A stretch of DNA of 64,000 nt from Allochromatium vinosum DSM 180 (GCF_000025485.1 NC_013851.1:2089501-2153500), one strand, 5' to 3'. Shown: positions 35,229 through 45,558, counted from the first letter of the stretch. Made by a program: numbers and translations. The notes: generated by a model from the sequence alone, not told the origin.

Positions 35229-35873
35229 ATGAACACCAACCCTGAGACGCTGAGACGCGAGCTGATGGAACATGGACTCTCGCGTTCCGAACTCGATCCC
35301 GATCCGATCCGGCAGTTCCAGGGCTGGTATGAGCTGGCCATCCAGACCGATCTGCCCGAGCCGAACAGTCTGACGCTCTGCACCGTCGATGCACAGGGTC
35401 GGCCTTCGGCGCGCACCGTACTGCTCAAGCTCTACGACGCGCGCGGCTTCGTCTTCTTCACCAACTACGAGAGCCGCAAGGCGCATGAGATCGAGGCCAA
35501 TCCACGGGTGGCCATGCTCTTTCCCTGGGTGGCCCTGGCGCGACAGGTCCAGATCAGCGGACGCGCCGAGCGCATCTCGACGGCTGAATCGCTGGCCTAC
35601 TTCACCACCCGGCCGCGCGGCAGTCAGATCGGCGCCTGGGCCTCGCCCCAGAGCCAGGTCATCGGTACGCGCTCGCTGCTGGAGATGAAGGTCGCCGAGA
35701 TGGCGCGTCGCTTCTCCCAGGGCGAGATCCCGCTGCCCGATTTCTGGGGCGGCTATCGGGTCGTGCCGGACATGATCGAGTTCTGGCAGGGGCGCGAGAG
35801 TCGGCTGCACGATCGTTTTCGCTATGTCCGGCAGGATGCTGGTGGGTGGGCGGTCGAACGGTTGGCGCCCTGA
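35229..35873 (+). CDS. pdxH: Pyridoxine/pyridoxamine 5'-phosphate oxidase
   Basis: 214 residues, normal length. It has RTVLLKLYDARGFVFFTNYE and SRKAHEIEANP (FMN-binding), RPRGSQIGAWASPQS, the PDFWGGYRVVPDMIEFWQG block, and the C-terminal SRLHDRFRY. It uses FMN and oxygen to make pyridoxal 5'-phosphate in the cytoplasm, the cofactor used for example by alanine racemase. It is followed by the tRNA-Arg promoter. Confidence 0.97.
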   Translation: MNTNPETLRRELMEHGLSRSELDPDPIRQFQGWYELAIQTDLPEPNSLTLCTVDAQGRPSARTVLLKLYDARGFVFFTNYESRKAHEIEANPRVAMLFPWVALARQVQISGRAERISTAESLAYFTTRPRGSQIGAWASPQSQVIGTRSLLEMKVAEMARRFSQGEIPLPDFWGGYRVVPDMIEFWQGRESRLHDRFRYVRQDAGGWAVERLAP

Positions 35874-35907
35874 GGTGGCATTCCACGAAAAAATTAGCGC
35901 CTTGGTG

Positions 35908-35936
35908 TTGACAGGCTCAGGCAATTTCGGAATAAT
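35908..35936 (+). promoter_or_regulatory. Promoter of tRNA-Arg(ACG)
   Basis: Consensus TTGACA (35908-35913), a 17-base spacer and AATAAT (35931-35936), with a G/C-rich discriminator (GCGCGTC) typical of stable-RNA promoters under stringent control. A perfect palindrome GTCAGTACTGAC (35969-35980) lies between the promoter and the tRNA. Confidence 0.7.
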
Positions 35937-36007
35937 GCGCGTCTCGGTTGGCCGGGAACGAAAAGTCAGTCAGTACTGACCTCGAAGTCGGCAAACCGCC
36001 ACATCAA

Positions 36008-36084
36008 GCGCCCGTAGCTCAGCTGGATAGAGTACCTGGCTACGAACCAGGTGGTCGGAGGTTCGAATCCTTCCGGGCGCGCCA
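36008..36084 (+). tRNA. tRNA-Arg (ACG anticodon)
   Basis: A 77-base cloverleaf with acceptor GCGCCCG/CGGGCGC and encoded CCA. Anticodon stem ACCTGG/CCAGGT holds the ACG anticodon (CTACGAA loop), and the T-arm is GGAGGTTCGAATCCTTCC. A34 would be deaminated to inosine by TadA to read CGU/C/A. It has its own promoter and a strong terminator. Confidence 0.95.
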
Positions 36085-36090
36085 TACAAG

Positions 36091-36131
36091 ATAAAGGCTT
36101 AGTATCGATCAGATACTAAGCCTTTATTGTT
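36091..36131 (+). terminator. Strong intrinsic terminator after tRNA-Arg
   Basis: A perfect 16-base stem (36091-36106 with 36112-36127) with a 5-base loop is followed by TGTTTT. It begins six bases after the CCA end of the tRNA. Confidence 0.85.
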
Positions 36132-36287
36132 TTGAGGCTCTAACGGCGAAAAGATCCTCTACGGGAAGCCATCGTTCCGATCTCGCGCCGAGACCCTTCC
36201 CAGTCTTCGCCAGACACCCCGAACGCTTCAAAAGCGAGTCCACACTCTCCGGGGATTCGAACCGAGCCCCACCATCGGGAGCAAACG

Positions 36288-36680
36288 ATGAGTCTGCTGC
36301 ATATCGATCTCGAATCACTGTGCCATATCATCGACAAGGCACGTGAGTTCCAGGCCAAGGAAGAGGTCGTCCTGCCCGACGTGCCCGATAGTCCGTCCGA
36401 GGACTGGGCGTTACAGATCCTGGCCGATCACAGCGAGGATCACAGTCTCGGCGAGATGACGCGCGCCATCGGCGAGATGAGCCAGCGCCAGCGCGCCGAA
36501 CTGGTGGCGCTCATGTGGCTCGGACGCGGCGACTATGGGATCGAGGACTGGGAGTCGGCGGTCGACGACGCCATCGGCGACTATTCACTCAATGCCGCCG
36601 CCTACCTGCTCGCCCATCCCATGGTCGCCAACGATCTTCAGGAAGGATTGATCGCCCACGGCTATTCCTGCCAGGACTGA
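36288..36680 (+). CDS. DUF3775-family protein
   Basis: 130 residues. MSLLHIDLESLCHIIDKARE and the central MSQRQRAELVALMWLGRGDY together with AAAYLLAHPMVANDLQEGL match the DUF3775 family of small acidic cytoplasmic proteins. The function is unknown. No membrane segment or cofactor motif is visible. It is convergent with dapB with 10 bases between the genes, and no partner is apparent. Confidence 0.8.
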   Translation: MSLLHIDLESLCHIIDKAREFQAKEEVVLPDVPDSPSEDWALQILADHSEDHSLGEMTRAIGEMSQRQRAELVALMWLGRGDYGIEDWESAVDDAIGDYSLNAAAYLLAHPMVANDLQEGLIAHGYSCQD

Positions 36681-36690
36681 TCGCGCTCCG

Positions 36691-37530
<840 letters not shown>

Positions 37531-40500
37531 TCAACCCGTCGCGGTCCGAATCCACTCGACCCGCTTGTACATGACGCCATAGTAAACCACCGGGATCACG
37601 ACCAGCGTCAAGAGTGTCGAGACGAACAGGCCGAACAGCAACGCCACCGCCAGACCCGAGAAGATCGGATCGTCGAGGATGAACACGGCTCCGGCCATGG
37701 CCGCCACAGCCGTCAGCGCAATCGGCTTGGCGCGCACCACGGCCGAATCGACCACGGCCTGCTCCAGGCTCATCCCGGCGCGTACCTGCTGGTTGATGAA
37801 GTCCACCAGCAGGATGGAGTTGCGCACGATGATGCCGGCGAGCGCGATCATGCCGATCATTGAGGTCGCCGTGAACTGCGCGCCCAGGATCGCGTGACCG
37901 GGCAGGATGCCGATCAGGGTCAGCGGGATCGGCGCCATGATCACCAGCGGCACCAGATAGCTGCGGAACTGTGCCACCACCAGTAGATAGATCAGCACCA
38001 GTCCCACACCATAGGCCGCGCCCATGTCGCGGAAGGTCTCATACGTGATCTGCCATTCGCCATCCCACTTGAGGCTGTAGTCGTAGGGATTGGTCGGCGC
38101 CTGGCGATACCACTGTTCCAGGCCCAGCTCGTCGCTCAGGGTGGCGGAGATCTCGAACAGGCCGTAGAGCGGGCTGTCGGTCTCGCCGGCCATGTCGCCG
38201 GTCACATAGACCACGGGCAGCAGATCCTTGTGATGGATGCTGTGCGCGCGTGTGCCCTCGACCACCGAGACGATCTCGGACAGCGGCACCAGCCGGCCGG
38301 TCTCGGAACGCACGCGCAGGGCCAGCACCTGTTCCAGATCGGCCTTGTCGGCTTCGCTGTACTCGACCCGGATCGGCACAGCGTACTTGACGTTGGCTCC
38401 ATGCAGGAAGCTCATGTCCTCGCCGTCGAGCACCGTGGCCAGCGCGGTCGAGACGCTCGACTGGGCCACGCCGAGCCGTGCGGCCTTGGCGCGGTCGACG
38501 ACCAGGGTCAGCTTGCGCGAGGCGAACTCGACCGAGTCGTCGACATCGACGATGTCGGCTGCGCCCTCGAAGGCGGCTCGGACCTGACGCGCCATCGCGA
38601 TCTGACCGTCGTAATCCAGTCCATAGACCTCGGCGACCAGCGGCGAGAGCACCGGCGGACCGGGCGGGATCTCGACCAGCTTGGCGTTGCCGTCGTAGCG
38701 ACGCGCGATCGCCTGCAAGGGCGCGCGCAGTTCCAGAGCGATGGCATGGCTCTTCTGGTCGCGATGATGGGCGTCGACCAGATTGACCTGGATGTCGCCC
38801 AGATGCGCGCCTTCGCGCAGATAGTACTGGCGCACCAGACCGTTGAAGTTGATCGGCGCGGCGGTGCCGGCATAGATCTGATAGTCACTGACCTCGGGCA
38901 CGGTCTCCAGATACTCGCCCATCTCGCTCAGCACGCGCAGCGTCTGTTCGAGACTGGTTCCTTCCGGCATGTCGAGCACCACCTGGAACTCGCTCTTGTT
39001 GTCGAAGGGGAGCATCTTGAGCACCACGGTGCGGTTGACCGCGAGCCAGATCGAACCGGCGATCAGGAGCAGGATGGCGCCGAGCAGCAGCCAGCGGTTG
39101 AGATGCCCGCGCCGACCGATCAGAAAGGGTCCGATCAGGCGCTGGAAGACGGCGTTCAGCCGCCGCTGCGAACCCGCGTCATGGCCCTCCCCGGCTCCAG
39201 CCGGTGCATGGGCATGCGCCAGATGATGACGCCCGAGCATCCGGTTGGTCATCCAGGGCGTGAAGACGAAGGCCACCACCAGCGAGATCAACATCCCCAT
39301 CGAGGCATTGATCGGGATCGGACTCATGTACGGTCCCATCAGCCCGCTGACGAAGGCCATCGGCAGCAGCGCGGCGATGACGGTGAAGGTGGCCAGGATG
39401 GTCGGCCCGCCGACCTCGTCGACCGCGCGCGGCATCAGGTCGAGCAGCGAGTCGCGGCTCATGGCCATGTGACGATGGATGTTCTCGACCACCACGATGG
39501 CATCATCGACCAGGATGCCGATCGAGAAGATGAGCGCGAACAGCGACACCCGGTTGAGCGTGAAGCCCCAGGCCCAGGACGCGAACAGCGTCAGCGCCAG
39601 GGTCACGATCACGGCCGCGCCGACGATGATCGCCTCGCGCCAGCCGATCGCGAACAGCACCAGCAGCACCACGGACGCCGTGGCGAAGCTGAGCTTGCTG
39701 ATGAGCTTCTTGGCCTTGGCGTCAGCGGTCGCGCCATAGTCGCGGGTGATGGTGACTTCGACCCCATCGGGGATGAACAACCCCTTGAGCTGCTCGAAAC
39801 GCTCGATCACATCGCTCGCCACCTCGACGGCATTGACGCCCGCCTGCTTGGCCACGGCGATGGTCACGGCCGGACGGGTCCAGCCGGCGGTGACGCCCGA
39901 CTGTGTAGCGCCAGGACCAGCACCCATGAGCACATAGCTGTCCGGTTGTTCGGGACCACGTTCGAGTGTGGCGACATCGCGCAGATAGACCGGCCGCCCC
40001 TCATGCACTCCGACCACCAGCTCGCCGATCTCTTCGACCGAAGTGAGGAAGGTGCCGGCCTGGATCAGGATCTCCTGGTTGTCGGCGGTAACGCTCAGAT
40101 CGTCGGCGATGCGGTTGCCGGCCTGGAGTGCGCGGCGCAGTCCGTCGAGATCCAGCCCATAGCCGGCGAGCTGCTCGGGCTGGAGCTGGACGCGCACCAG
40201 TTGCGCCGGCGCGCCGAGCGTATAGACATCGCGCGTGCCGGGAACACGCTTGATCTCCTGCTCCAGCGCATGGGCGACCTGACCGAGTTCGTAAGCGCCG
40301 ACCGCGTCGTCCTCAGACCAGAGCGTCGCCGTCAGGATGGGCACATCGTCGATGCCCATGGGTTTGACGATCGGCGTGCCCACGCCCAGGTTCGGCGGCA
40401 GCCAGTCCTGATTGGACAGGACCTTGCTGAAGAGGCGAACGACGGCCTCGGTGTTGTCCTCGCCGACCTCATACTGGACCGTGATCACGGCCAGACCCGG

Positions 40501-40791
40501 TCGCGAGACCGAATAGACGTGCTCGACGCCCTTGATCTCGGAGAAGACCTGCTCGGCTGGACCGGCCACCAGATGTTCGATCTCGGTCGCCGAGGCTCCG
40601 GGAAAGGGGATGAAGACATCGGCGAAGGTGACATCGATCTGCGGCTCTTCCTCACGCGGCGTCACCAGCACCGCGAACAGCCCCAGCAGCAGCCCGAGCA
40701 GCGCCAGCAGCGGCGTGATCTCGGTGGCCTGGAAGCGGGCGGCGATCCGGCCCGACAGGCCCAGTCGTTCAGTCGTGGCCGGCTCAGTCAT
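37531..40791 (-). CDS. RND-family multidrug efflux permease
   Basis: 1086 residues from the ATG at 40791, which overlaps the stop of the adaptor gene by 8 bases. Twelve membrane helices with two large periplasmic loops are expected. TM4 has GILVDDAIVVVENI with the paired Asp of HAE1 (drug) rather than metal pumps. TM10 has IIVRNSILLVDF with Arg where AcrB has the relay Lys. It opens with TPLLALLGLLLGLFAVLVTP and PREEEPQID, as in a widespread AcrB-like subgroup. It exports hydrophobic compounds using the proton gradient; the substrate is unknown. An outer-membrane channel gene is absent. Confidence 0.9.
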   Translation of the reverse strand: MTEPATTERLGLSGRIAARFQATEITPLLALLGLLLGLFAVLVTPREEEPQIDVTFADVFIPFPGASATEIEHLVAGPAEQVFSEIKGVEHVYSVSRPGLAVITVQYEVGEDNTEAVVRLFSKVLSNQDWLPPNLGVGTPIVKPMGIDDVPILTATLWSEDDAVGAYELGQVAHALEQEIKRVPGTRDVYTLGAPAQLVRVQLQPEQLAGYGLDLDGLRRALQAGNRIADDLSVTADNQEILIQAGTFLTSVEEIGELVVGVHEGRPVYLRDVATLERGPEQPDSYVLMGAGPGATQSGVTAGWTRPAVTIAVAKQAGVNAVEVASDVIERFEQLKGLFIPDGVEVTITRDYGATADAKAKKLISKLSFATASVVLLVLFAIGWREAIIVGAAVIVTLALTLFASWAWGFTLNRVSLFALIFSIGILVDDAIVVVENIHRHMAMSRDSLLDLMPRAVDEVGGPTILATFTVIAALLPMAFVSGLMGPYMSPIPINASMGMLISLVVAFVFTPWMTNRMLGRHHLAHAHAPAGAGEGHDAGSQRRLNAVFQRLIGPFLIGRRGHLNRWLLLGAILLLIAGSIWLAVNRTVVLKMLPFDNKSEFQVVLDMPEGTSLEQTLRVLSEMGEYLETVPEVSDYQIYAGTAAPINFNGLVRQYYLREGAHLGDIQVNLVDAHHRDQKSHAIALELRAPLQAIARRYDGNAKLVEIPPGPPVLSPLVAEVYGLDYDGQIAMARQVRAAFEGAADIVDVDDSVEFASRKLTLVVDRAKAARLGVAQSSVSTALATVLDGEDMSFLHGANVKYAVPIRVEYSEADKADLEQVLALRVRSETGRLVPLSEIVSVVEGTRAHSIHHKDLLPVVYVTGDMAGETDSPLYGLFEISATLSDELGLEQWYRQAPTNPYDYSLKWDGEWQITYETFRDMGAAYGVGLVLIYLLVVAQFRSYLVPLVIMAPIPLTLIGILPGHAILGAQFTATSMIGMIALAGIIVRNSILLVDFINQQVRAGMSLEQAVVDSAVVRAKPIALTAVAAMAGAVFILDDPIFSGLAVALLFGLFVSTLLTLVVIPVVYYGVMYKRVEWIRTATG

Positions 40792-41887
40792 GGCGCTGTT
40801 CCTCGCCCTCGACATGGCGCACCGGCGTCTGACTCTTGAGCCGCGCACCGGCCGCGATCGGATCGAGCGCCACCGGCTCGCCCTCGCTCAGACCGGCCAG
40901 CACCACATAGGCGTCATCGAGCGCCCGGCCGAGCCGGATCTGACGGAAATGGAGGTGATCGCCCTCCCCGACCACATAGATCCCCGTGACCTCGGAACGC
41001 TGAACCACGGCCGACTTGGGCACCGTGAGTTCGGACTTCTCACCGACCACGAAGCTGGTCTTGACGTACATGCCGGGAAAGAGCGCCCGGTCGCTGGCTC
41101 CGGCGCTCGGCGGCAGCTCGACGCGCACTTTGAAGGTATTGGAGCCGGGATCGGCAAAGGGAAAGATGGTCAACCGGCCGGATTCGACGCGCGTCCCGTC
41201 AGGCAGGTAGACCCAGGCGCGGCGTGAGGCATCCGTATCGCCGCGCACGGCTGGAATCACGCTCTGAGGCACGTCGACCGCCACCCGCAGCGCATCAAGG
41301 GAGATCCCGCTCATGATCGGCGTGCCCGGACTGACGATCTCGCCGCGTTCGACATGGCGCTGGATGACGATGCCTGAATAGGGAGCGCGGACCTCGGTAT
41401 GGGCCAGTTGCTCCTGAGCGGCTTCCAGACGTGCCGTGGCCGCTTCCAGCTCGGCCTTGGCGCTGTCGAGATCGGCGCGCGCCTTGTCCATCGCGGATTC
41501 CGAGACGTTCTTGGTGCGATAGAGACCGGCGACCCGGTCGTGCTCCTCCTGGGCCTGACGCAAACGGGCGCTGGCGGCCTTGAGATCCGCCGCCGCCTGA
41601 CTGACACGGGTGCGATGTTCGGTGTCCTTGATCCGCGCCAGCAACGCGCCCTTCTCTACGAAGTCGTCGACATCGTAGAGGATCTCCTGGATCTGGCCCT
41701 GAGTCTGAGCCGAGACGGTGCTGCGGTTGACGGCCTCGATGATGCCGTCGAGCCGGTACTCGCGCGGCAGCGTGCGGAACTCAGCCGGCGCCGTGCTCAG
41801 TGGTGGCGGATCAGTCTGATCCGCGAATGCGGACATCGGCGTCAGGACGAAGCAGGCCAACAGCAGAGTCGGTCTCATCGAACGCAT
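40784..41887 (-). CDS. RND efflux periplasmic adaptor (membrane fusion protein)
   Basis: 367 residues from the ATG at 41887, supported by AAGGAG eight bases upstream. A signal sequence (MRSMRPTLLLACFVLTPMSA) is followed by the lipoyl half-motif VSAQTQGQIQEILYDVDDFV, an alpha-hairpin coiled coil (about 85-150) and a beta-barrel (PYSGIVIQRHVERGEIVSPG, FPGMYVKTSFVVGEKSEL). It links the inner-membrane pump to an outer-membrane channel. It is translationally coupled to the permease. Confidence 0.9.
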   Translation of the reverse strand: MRSMRPTLLLACFVLTPMSAFADQTDPPPLSTAPAEFRTLPREYRLDGIIEAVNRSTVSAQTQGQIQEILYDVDDFVEKGALLARIKDTEHRTRVSQAAADLKAASARLRQAQEEHDRVAGLYRTKNVSESAMDKARADLDSAKAELEAATARLEAAQEQLAHTEVRAPYSGIVIQRHVERGEIVSPGTPIMSGISLDALRVAVDVPQSVIPAVRGDTDASRRAWVYLPDGTRVESGRLTIFPFADPGSNTFKVRVELPPSAGASDRALFPGMYVKTSFVVGEKSELTVPKSAVVQRSEVTGIYVVGEGDHLHFRQIRLGRALDDAYVVLAGLSEGEPVALDPIAAGARLKSQTPVRHVEGEEQRHD

Positions 41888-41903
41888 TTCGATCACTCCT
41901 TGC

Positions 41904-41919
41904 ATTAGATTTTTCTAAT
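41904..41919. repeat. Palindromic operator-like site upstream of the RND operon
   Basis: ATTAGA-TTTT-TCTAAT is a perfect 6-base inverted repeat around four T. It lies 17 bases before the adaptor start and within the divergent gap to the acyl-CoA synthetase. The position fits an operator for a TetR- or MarR-type repressor, but no regulator gene is nearby. Confidence 0.45.
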
Positions 41920-42059
41920 ATTGCGTGGTTGACCGCCTTTTCAATGCCAGTATTGCGCGCTTGCCGCGAACCAGGGGCTGGAGCGTGGTTCGCGTTGCAC
42001 CGGACGCGGGTTTGCGGTTCAAATTGGAGCCTTTTTTAACCCATGATGAGGATAGCCCA

Positions 42060-43877
42060 GTGAAGCCAGGATCCGAGGATCTGATTCCAATCGATCATGT
42101 CAAGACGCTCGATGGGCTATTCCTGCAACGCATCAAGCGCTCACCCGAGCGCGTGGCCTATCGCTATTTCGAGCGCGATCAGGGCTGGCGCGCGCTGACC
42201 TGGCGCGAGATGGGCGACTCGGTGGCACGCTGGCGTCAGGCGCTCGCCGGGGAGTCTCTGGAGACCGGCGATCGGGTGGCGATGCTGCTGCGCAACGGCC
42301 CGGAGTGGATCATGTTCGATCAGGCCGCCTTCGCGCTGGGTCTGGTCACGGTCCCGCTCTATACCGACGATCGCGCAGACAACGCCGCCTACATCCTCGA
42401 CGACGCGGCGGTCAAGGTGTTGCTGATCCAGGACGCGGGACGCTGGAAGCGGTTGGCCGAGGCCATCGGCGACTCACCCTGGCCGCAACGGGTGATCATC
42501 CTCGAATCGAGTCCGGCCGCCCATGCGCTGGCCGCGTGCGACAGTCGCGTGCGGGTCGCCGAGTCCTGGCTGCCGGACAGCGCCCCGTCCTTGACCCAGC
42601 GCAACGGCGAGCCGCGCGATCTGGCGACCATCGTCTATACCTCGGGCACCACAGGACGGCCCAAGGGCGTCATGCTCAGTCATCATAACATTCTGAGTAA
42701 CGCCCACGCCGTGCTCACGCTCGTCGATGTCTACGGTGAGGATCTGTTTCTGTCCTTCCTGCCGCTGTCGCACATGCTCGAACGCACCGGCGGCTACTAC
42801 CTGCCGATGATGGCGGGGTCGACCGTGGCCTATGCGCGTTCGGTGGCGCAACTGGCCGAGGATCTCAAGGCCATCCGCCCGACGATCATCATCGCCGTGC
42901 CGCGCGTCTTCGAGCGTGTCTACGGCCGGATCGCCGATCAGCTCCAGACCCGACCGGCTCCGGTGCGCTGGCTGTTCCATCTGGCGGTTGCGGTCGGCTG
43001 GCGGGACTTTCTGCACGAACAGGGACGCGCCGGCCGGCATCCGAGCCTGCTGCTGCGGCCCCTCCTCAAACGCAAGGTCGGCGACCCCGTGCTCCAGAAA
43101 CTCGGCGGCCGGTTGCGGGTGGCCGTCAGTGGCGGCGCGGCTCTGCCGACCGACGTGGCGCGCACCTTCATCGGGCTGGGTCTGCCGCTGATTCAGGGCT
43201 ATGGCCTGACCGAGACCAGCCCGGTGGTCAGCTTCAATCCGCTCGACGACAACATCCCCGAGAGCGTCGGGGTGCCGATCCGGGGTATCCAGGTGCGCAT
43301 CGGCGACAACGACGAATTGCTCATCAAGGGCGAGAACGTGATGCAGGGCTACTGGAACAACCATGCCGCAACCGCCGGAGTCTTGAATCACGACGGCTGG
43401 CTGCACACGGGCGACCAGGCGCGGATCCAGGGTGATCACATCTTCATCACCGGGCGCATCAAGGACATCCTGGTGCTCTCCAACGGCGAGAAGGTGCCGC
43501 CGGCCGACCTCGAGATGGCCATCGGGCTGGACCCGCTGTTCGATCAGGTCATGGTCGTGGGCGAGGGGCAGTCCTATCTCGGCGCGCTCCTGGTGCTCAA
43601 TGCCGATCTCTGGCCGGGCGTCGCCCATGAGCATGGACTCGACCCCAATCTGGTGGAGAGTCTGAACGATGCCCACTTGCACAAAAACATCATCAAGCGG
43701 ATTCGTCTGGCGTTGAGTGACTTCCCCGGCTATGCCAAGATCCGGCGTGTCACCCTGACCCTGGAACCCTGGTCGATCGAGAATGGTATGTTGACGCCAA
43801 CCCTGAAGATCAAGCGCAACCGGATCATCGAGCACCATGCCGCCGCCATCCAGTCCATGTATGGCTGTGACGCTTGA
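42060..43877 (+). CDS. AMP-dependent long-chain acyl-CoA synthetase
   Basis: 605 residues from a GTG at 42060 preceded by GAGGATAG; a longer in-frame start at 41925 lacks support and overlaps the promoter region. Motifs of the ANL superfamily are intact: P-loop TIVYTSGTTGRPKGVMLSH, A5 GYGLTETSP, A7 DGWLHTGD and A8 GRIKDILVLSNGEKVPP. It activates a fatty acid to acyl-AMP and then acyl-CoA, probably at the inner membrane. It is divergent from the RND operon, with which it may share control. Confidence 0.9.
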   Translation: MKPGSEDLIPIDHVKTLDGLFLQRIKRSPERVAYRYFERDQGWRALTWREMGDSVARWRQALAGESLETGDRVAMLLRNGPEWIMFDQAAFALGLVTVPLYTDDRADNAAYILDDAAVKVLLIQDAGRWKRLAEAIGDSPWPQRVIILESSPAAHALAACDSRVRVAESWLPDSAPSLTQRNGEPRDLATIVYTSGTTGRPKGVMLSHHNILSNAHAVLTLVDVYGEDLFLSFLPLSHMLERTGGYYLPMMAGSTVAYARSVAQLAEDLKAIRPTIIIAVPRVFERVYGRIADQLQTRPAPVRWLFHLAVAVGWRDFLHEQGRAGRHPSLLLRPLLKRKVGDPVLQKLGGRLRVAVSGGAALPTDVARTFIGLGLPLIQGYGLTETSPVVSFNPLDDNIPESVGVPIRGIQVRIGDNDELLIKGENVMQGYWNNHAATAGVLNHDGWLHTGDQARIQGDHIFITGRIKDILVLSNGEKVPPADLEMAIGLDPLFDQVMVVGEGQSYLGALLVLNADLWPGVAHEHGLDPNLVESLNDAHLHKNIIKRIRLALSDFPGYAKIRRVTLTLEPWSIENGMLTPTLKIKRNRIIEHHAAAIQSMYGCDA

Positions 43878-43880
43878 GAC

Positions 43881-43909
43881 TTGCCAAGAGGATGACGCGG
43901 CCCTAAACT
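43881..43909 (+). promoter_or_regulatory. Promoter of tRNA-Gly(CCC)
   Basis: TTGCCA (43881-43886), a 17-base spacer and TAAACT (43904-43909) lie 12 bases before the mature tRNA start, followed by a GC-rich discriminator. It begins just after the acyl-CoA synthetase stop. Confidence 0.55.
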
Positions 43910-43921
43910 AGCCGACCTGCT

Positions 43922-43995
43922 GCGGGTGTAGTTCAATGGTAGAACAGGAGCTTCCCAAGCTTCTAACGTGGGTTCGATTCCCATCACCCGCTCCA
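43922..43995 (+). tRNA. tRNA-Gly (CCC anticodon)
   Basis: A 74-base cloverleaf with acceptor GCGGGTG/CACCCGC, discriminator T and encoded CCA. Anticodon loop TTCCCAA gives CCC. The D-arm is TAGTTCAATGGTAGAAC and the T-arm GTGGGTTCGATTCCCAT. It reads GGG codons. mutY begins 72 bases downstream. Confidence 0.93.
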
Positions 43996-44066
43996 ATCCG
44001 CTCTCGCTCGAATCCTTGCTCCGAGCGCTTCCGATCCTCCCTGACCGTCCCCGTTCGCGATTGCCC

Positions 44067-45134
44067 ATGACCCCGTCACCGGAGGAGTTTGCGTCCAGCG
44101 TGCTGGACTGGTTCGACCAGCACGGTCGCCATGACCTGCCCTGGCAGCGCGATCCCACCCCCTATCGGGTCTGGGTCTCCGAGATCATGCTGCAACAGAC
44201 ACAGGTCAGCGTGGTCATCCCCTATTTCGAGCGCTTCATGGCGTCCTTTCCGACGCTCGCAGATCTGGCGGCGGCTGAACTCGATGCCGTGCTGGCGCAC
44301 TGGTCGGGGCTGGGCTACTACGCTCGCGGGCGCAATCTGCATCGCGCCGCCGTGCTGATCCGGGAACGGCATGGCGGTGTCTTTCCCGAGGACTTCGCGG
44401 CGGTCGAGAGCTTGCCGGGCATCGGGCGCTCGACGGCCGGAGCCATCCTGTCGCTGGCGTGCGGGCAGCGCCATCCGATCCTCGACGGCAACGTCAAGCG
44501 GGTTCTGGCGCGCGTCTTCGGCGTCGACGGCTGGCCAGGACAGCGTGCGGTGCTGGCCGAGCTCTGGCGGCTCGCCGAGTGCTGTACGCCTCAGACACGG
44601 GCGGGTTCCTACAATCAGGGGATGATGGATCTCGGAGCCACGCTCTGCACCCGCACGCGACCGGATTGTGCGCGTTGTCCGCTCGCCGGACGCTGTGTCG
44701 CTCAGAGACAGGGACGACAGCGCGAGCTGCCGGCACCGCGTCCGCGCCAGGAACTCCCGACGCGCGCGACCACCCTGCTCGCCATTTTCAATCCGGCCGG
44801 CGAGATCCTGCTCGAACGCCGTCCGCCGTCCGGCATATGGGGCGGGCTCTGGAGTCTGCCCGAGACCGGCGTTCCTGCCTCGGACAGCGCGTCGATCGCC
44901 GATTGGTGCCAGGATCGGTTCGGCTTTCGGCCCGAACGGGTTGAAAGGCTCGCCGAGCGCCGTCATACCTTCAGCCACTACCACCTCAGGATCGAGCTGG
45001 CCCGAATCGCGTTGAGCGCCTATCCGGCACGGGTTCAGGACGGCCTGGGCTACCGCTGGAGCGCGCCGCAAACGATTGACGATCTTGGTCTGCCTGCTCC
45101 GATTGCTCGGATCCTCGTCGACCTGAGCCTGTGA
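44067..45134 (+). CDS. mutY: A/G-specific adenine glycosylase
   Basis: 355 residues from [20 protein letters not shown]. It has the catalytic EIMLQQTQV, the helix-hairpin-helix [16 protein letters not shown] with the Asp of [11 protein letters not shown], and the [4Fe-4S] ligands in C-x6-C-x2-C-x5-C spacing (from CTRTRPDC to AGRC). A NUDIX-like C-terminal domain recognises 8-oxoG ([18 protein letters not shown]). It removes A mispaired with 8-oxoguanine. yggX follows, a conserved mutY-yggX order in Gammaproteobacteria. Confidence 0.96.
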   Translation: MTPSPEEFASSVLDWFDQHGRHDLPWQRDPTPYRVWVSEIMLQQTQVSVVIPYFERFMASFPTLADLAAAELDAVLAHWSGLGYYARGRNLHRAAVLIRERHGGVFPEDFAAVESLPGIGRSTAGAILSLACGQRHPILDGNVKRVLARVFGVDGWPGQRAVLAELWRLAECCTPQTRAGSYNQGMMDLGATLCTRTRPDCARCPLAGRCVAQRQGRQRELPAPRPRQELPTRATTLLAIFNPAGEILLERRPPSGIWGGLWSLPETGVPASDSASIADWCQDRFGFRPERVERLAERRHTFSHYHLRIELARIALSAYPARVQDGLGYRWSAPQTIDDLGLPAPIARILVDLSL

Positions 45135-45203
45135 CGCGCATCCGGCGCGCGTGTTCGCCGAATGTCCCGGGACTGACCGACCAACGCTATGGAGTGACTG
45201 CTG

Positions 45204-45476
45204 ATGAGCCGTACCGTCCACTGCATCAAACTCGGTCGCGAGGCCGAGGGACTCGACCGCCCCACCTACCCCGGCGAACTGGGCCGACGTATCTTCGAGC
45301 AGATCTCCAAGTCCGCCTGGCAGGACTGGCTGCGTCATCAGACCATGCTCATCAACGAGAACCGCCTCAGCCCCATGGACCCCAAGGCGCGCCGGTTCCT
45401 CGAAGAACAGATGGAGCACTATTTCTTCGGCGAGGGGGCCGAGACGCCGGCTGGGTATACGCCGCCCTCGGCTTGA
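45204..45476 (+). CDS. yggX: Fe(II)-trafficking / oxidative damage protection protein YggX
   Basis: 90 residues, standard length. [20 protein letters not shown] with the conserved Cys7, then [29 protein letters not shown] and [14 protein letters not shown] match YggX throughout. It protects iron-sulfur clusters against oxidation and works next to MutY, itself an Fe-S enzyme. It lies 69 bases after mutY. Confidence 0.96.
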   Translation: MSRTVHCIKLGREAEGLDRPTYPGELGRRIFEQISKSAWQDWLRHQTMLINENRLSPMDPKARRFLEEQMEHYFFGEGAETPAGYTPPSA

Positions 45477-45529
45477 GGGCATCCGGTTTGGCCTGCGGCG
45501 CGTTGCGGTGCATTTTTCCGATCCGGCAG

Positions 45530-45558
45530 TTGACAACCCGATTCTAGATGGGTTTAAT
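45530..45558 (+). promoter_or_regulatory. Promoter of tRNA-Phe
   Basis: TTGACA (45530-45535), a 17-base spacer and TTTAAT (45553-45558), about 45 bases before the tRNA. It is a close match to the sigma-70 consensus with a GC-rich discriminator (ACGCAGC). Confidence 0.7.

Noticed and set aside
38230-40839. An 869-codon open frame on the plus strand opposite the RND permease
   Set aside because: It is a shadow of the real gene: its composition is an antisense image rich in Asp/His/Arg/Gln, with no family motif, while the minus strand encodes a complete RND pump.
41925-42059. A 45-residue N-terminal extension of the acyl-CoA synthetase
   Set aside because: The GTG at 42060 has a good ribosome binding site and homologues begin close to it; the extension lies in the regulatory gap and has no domain.
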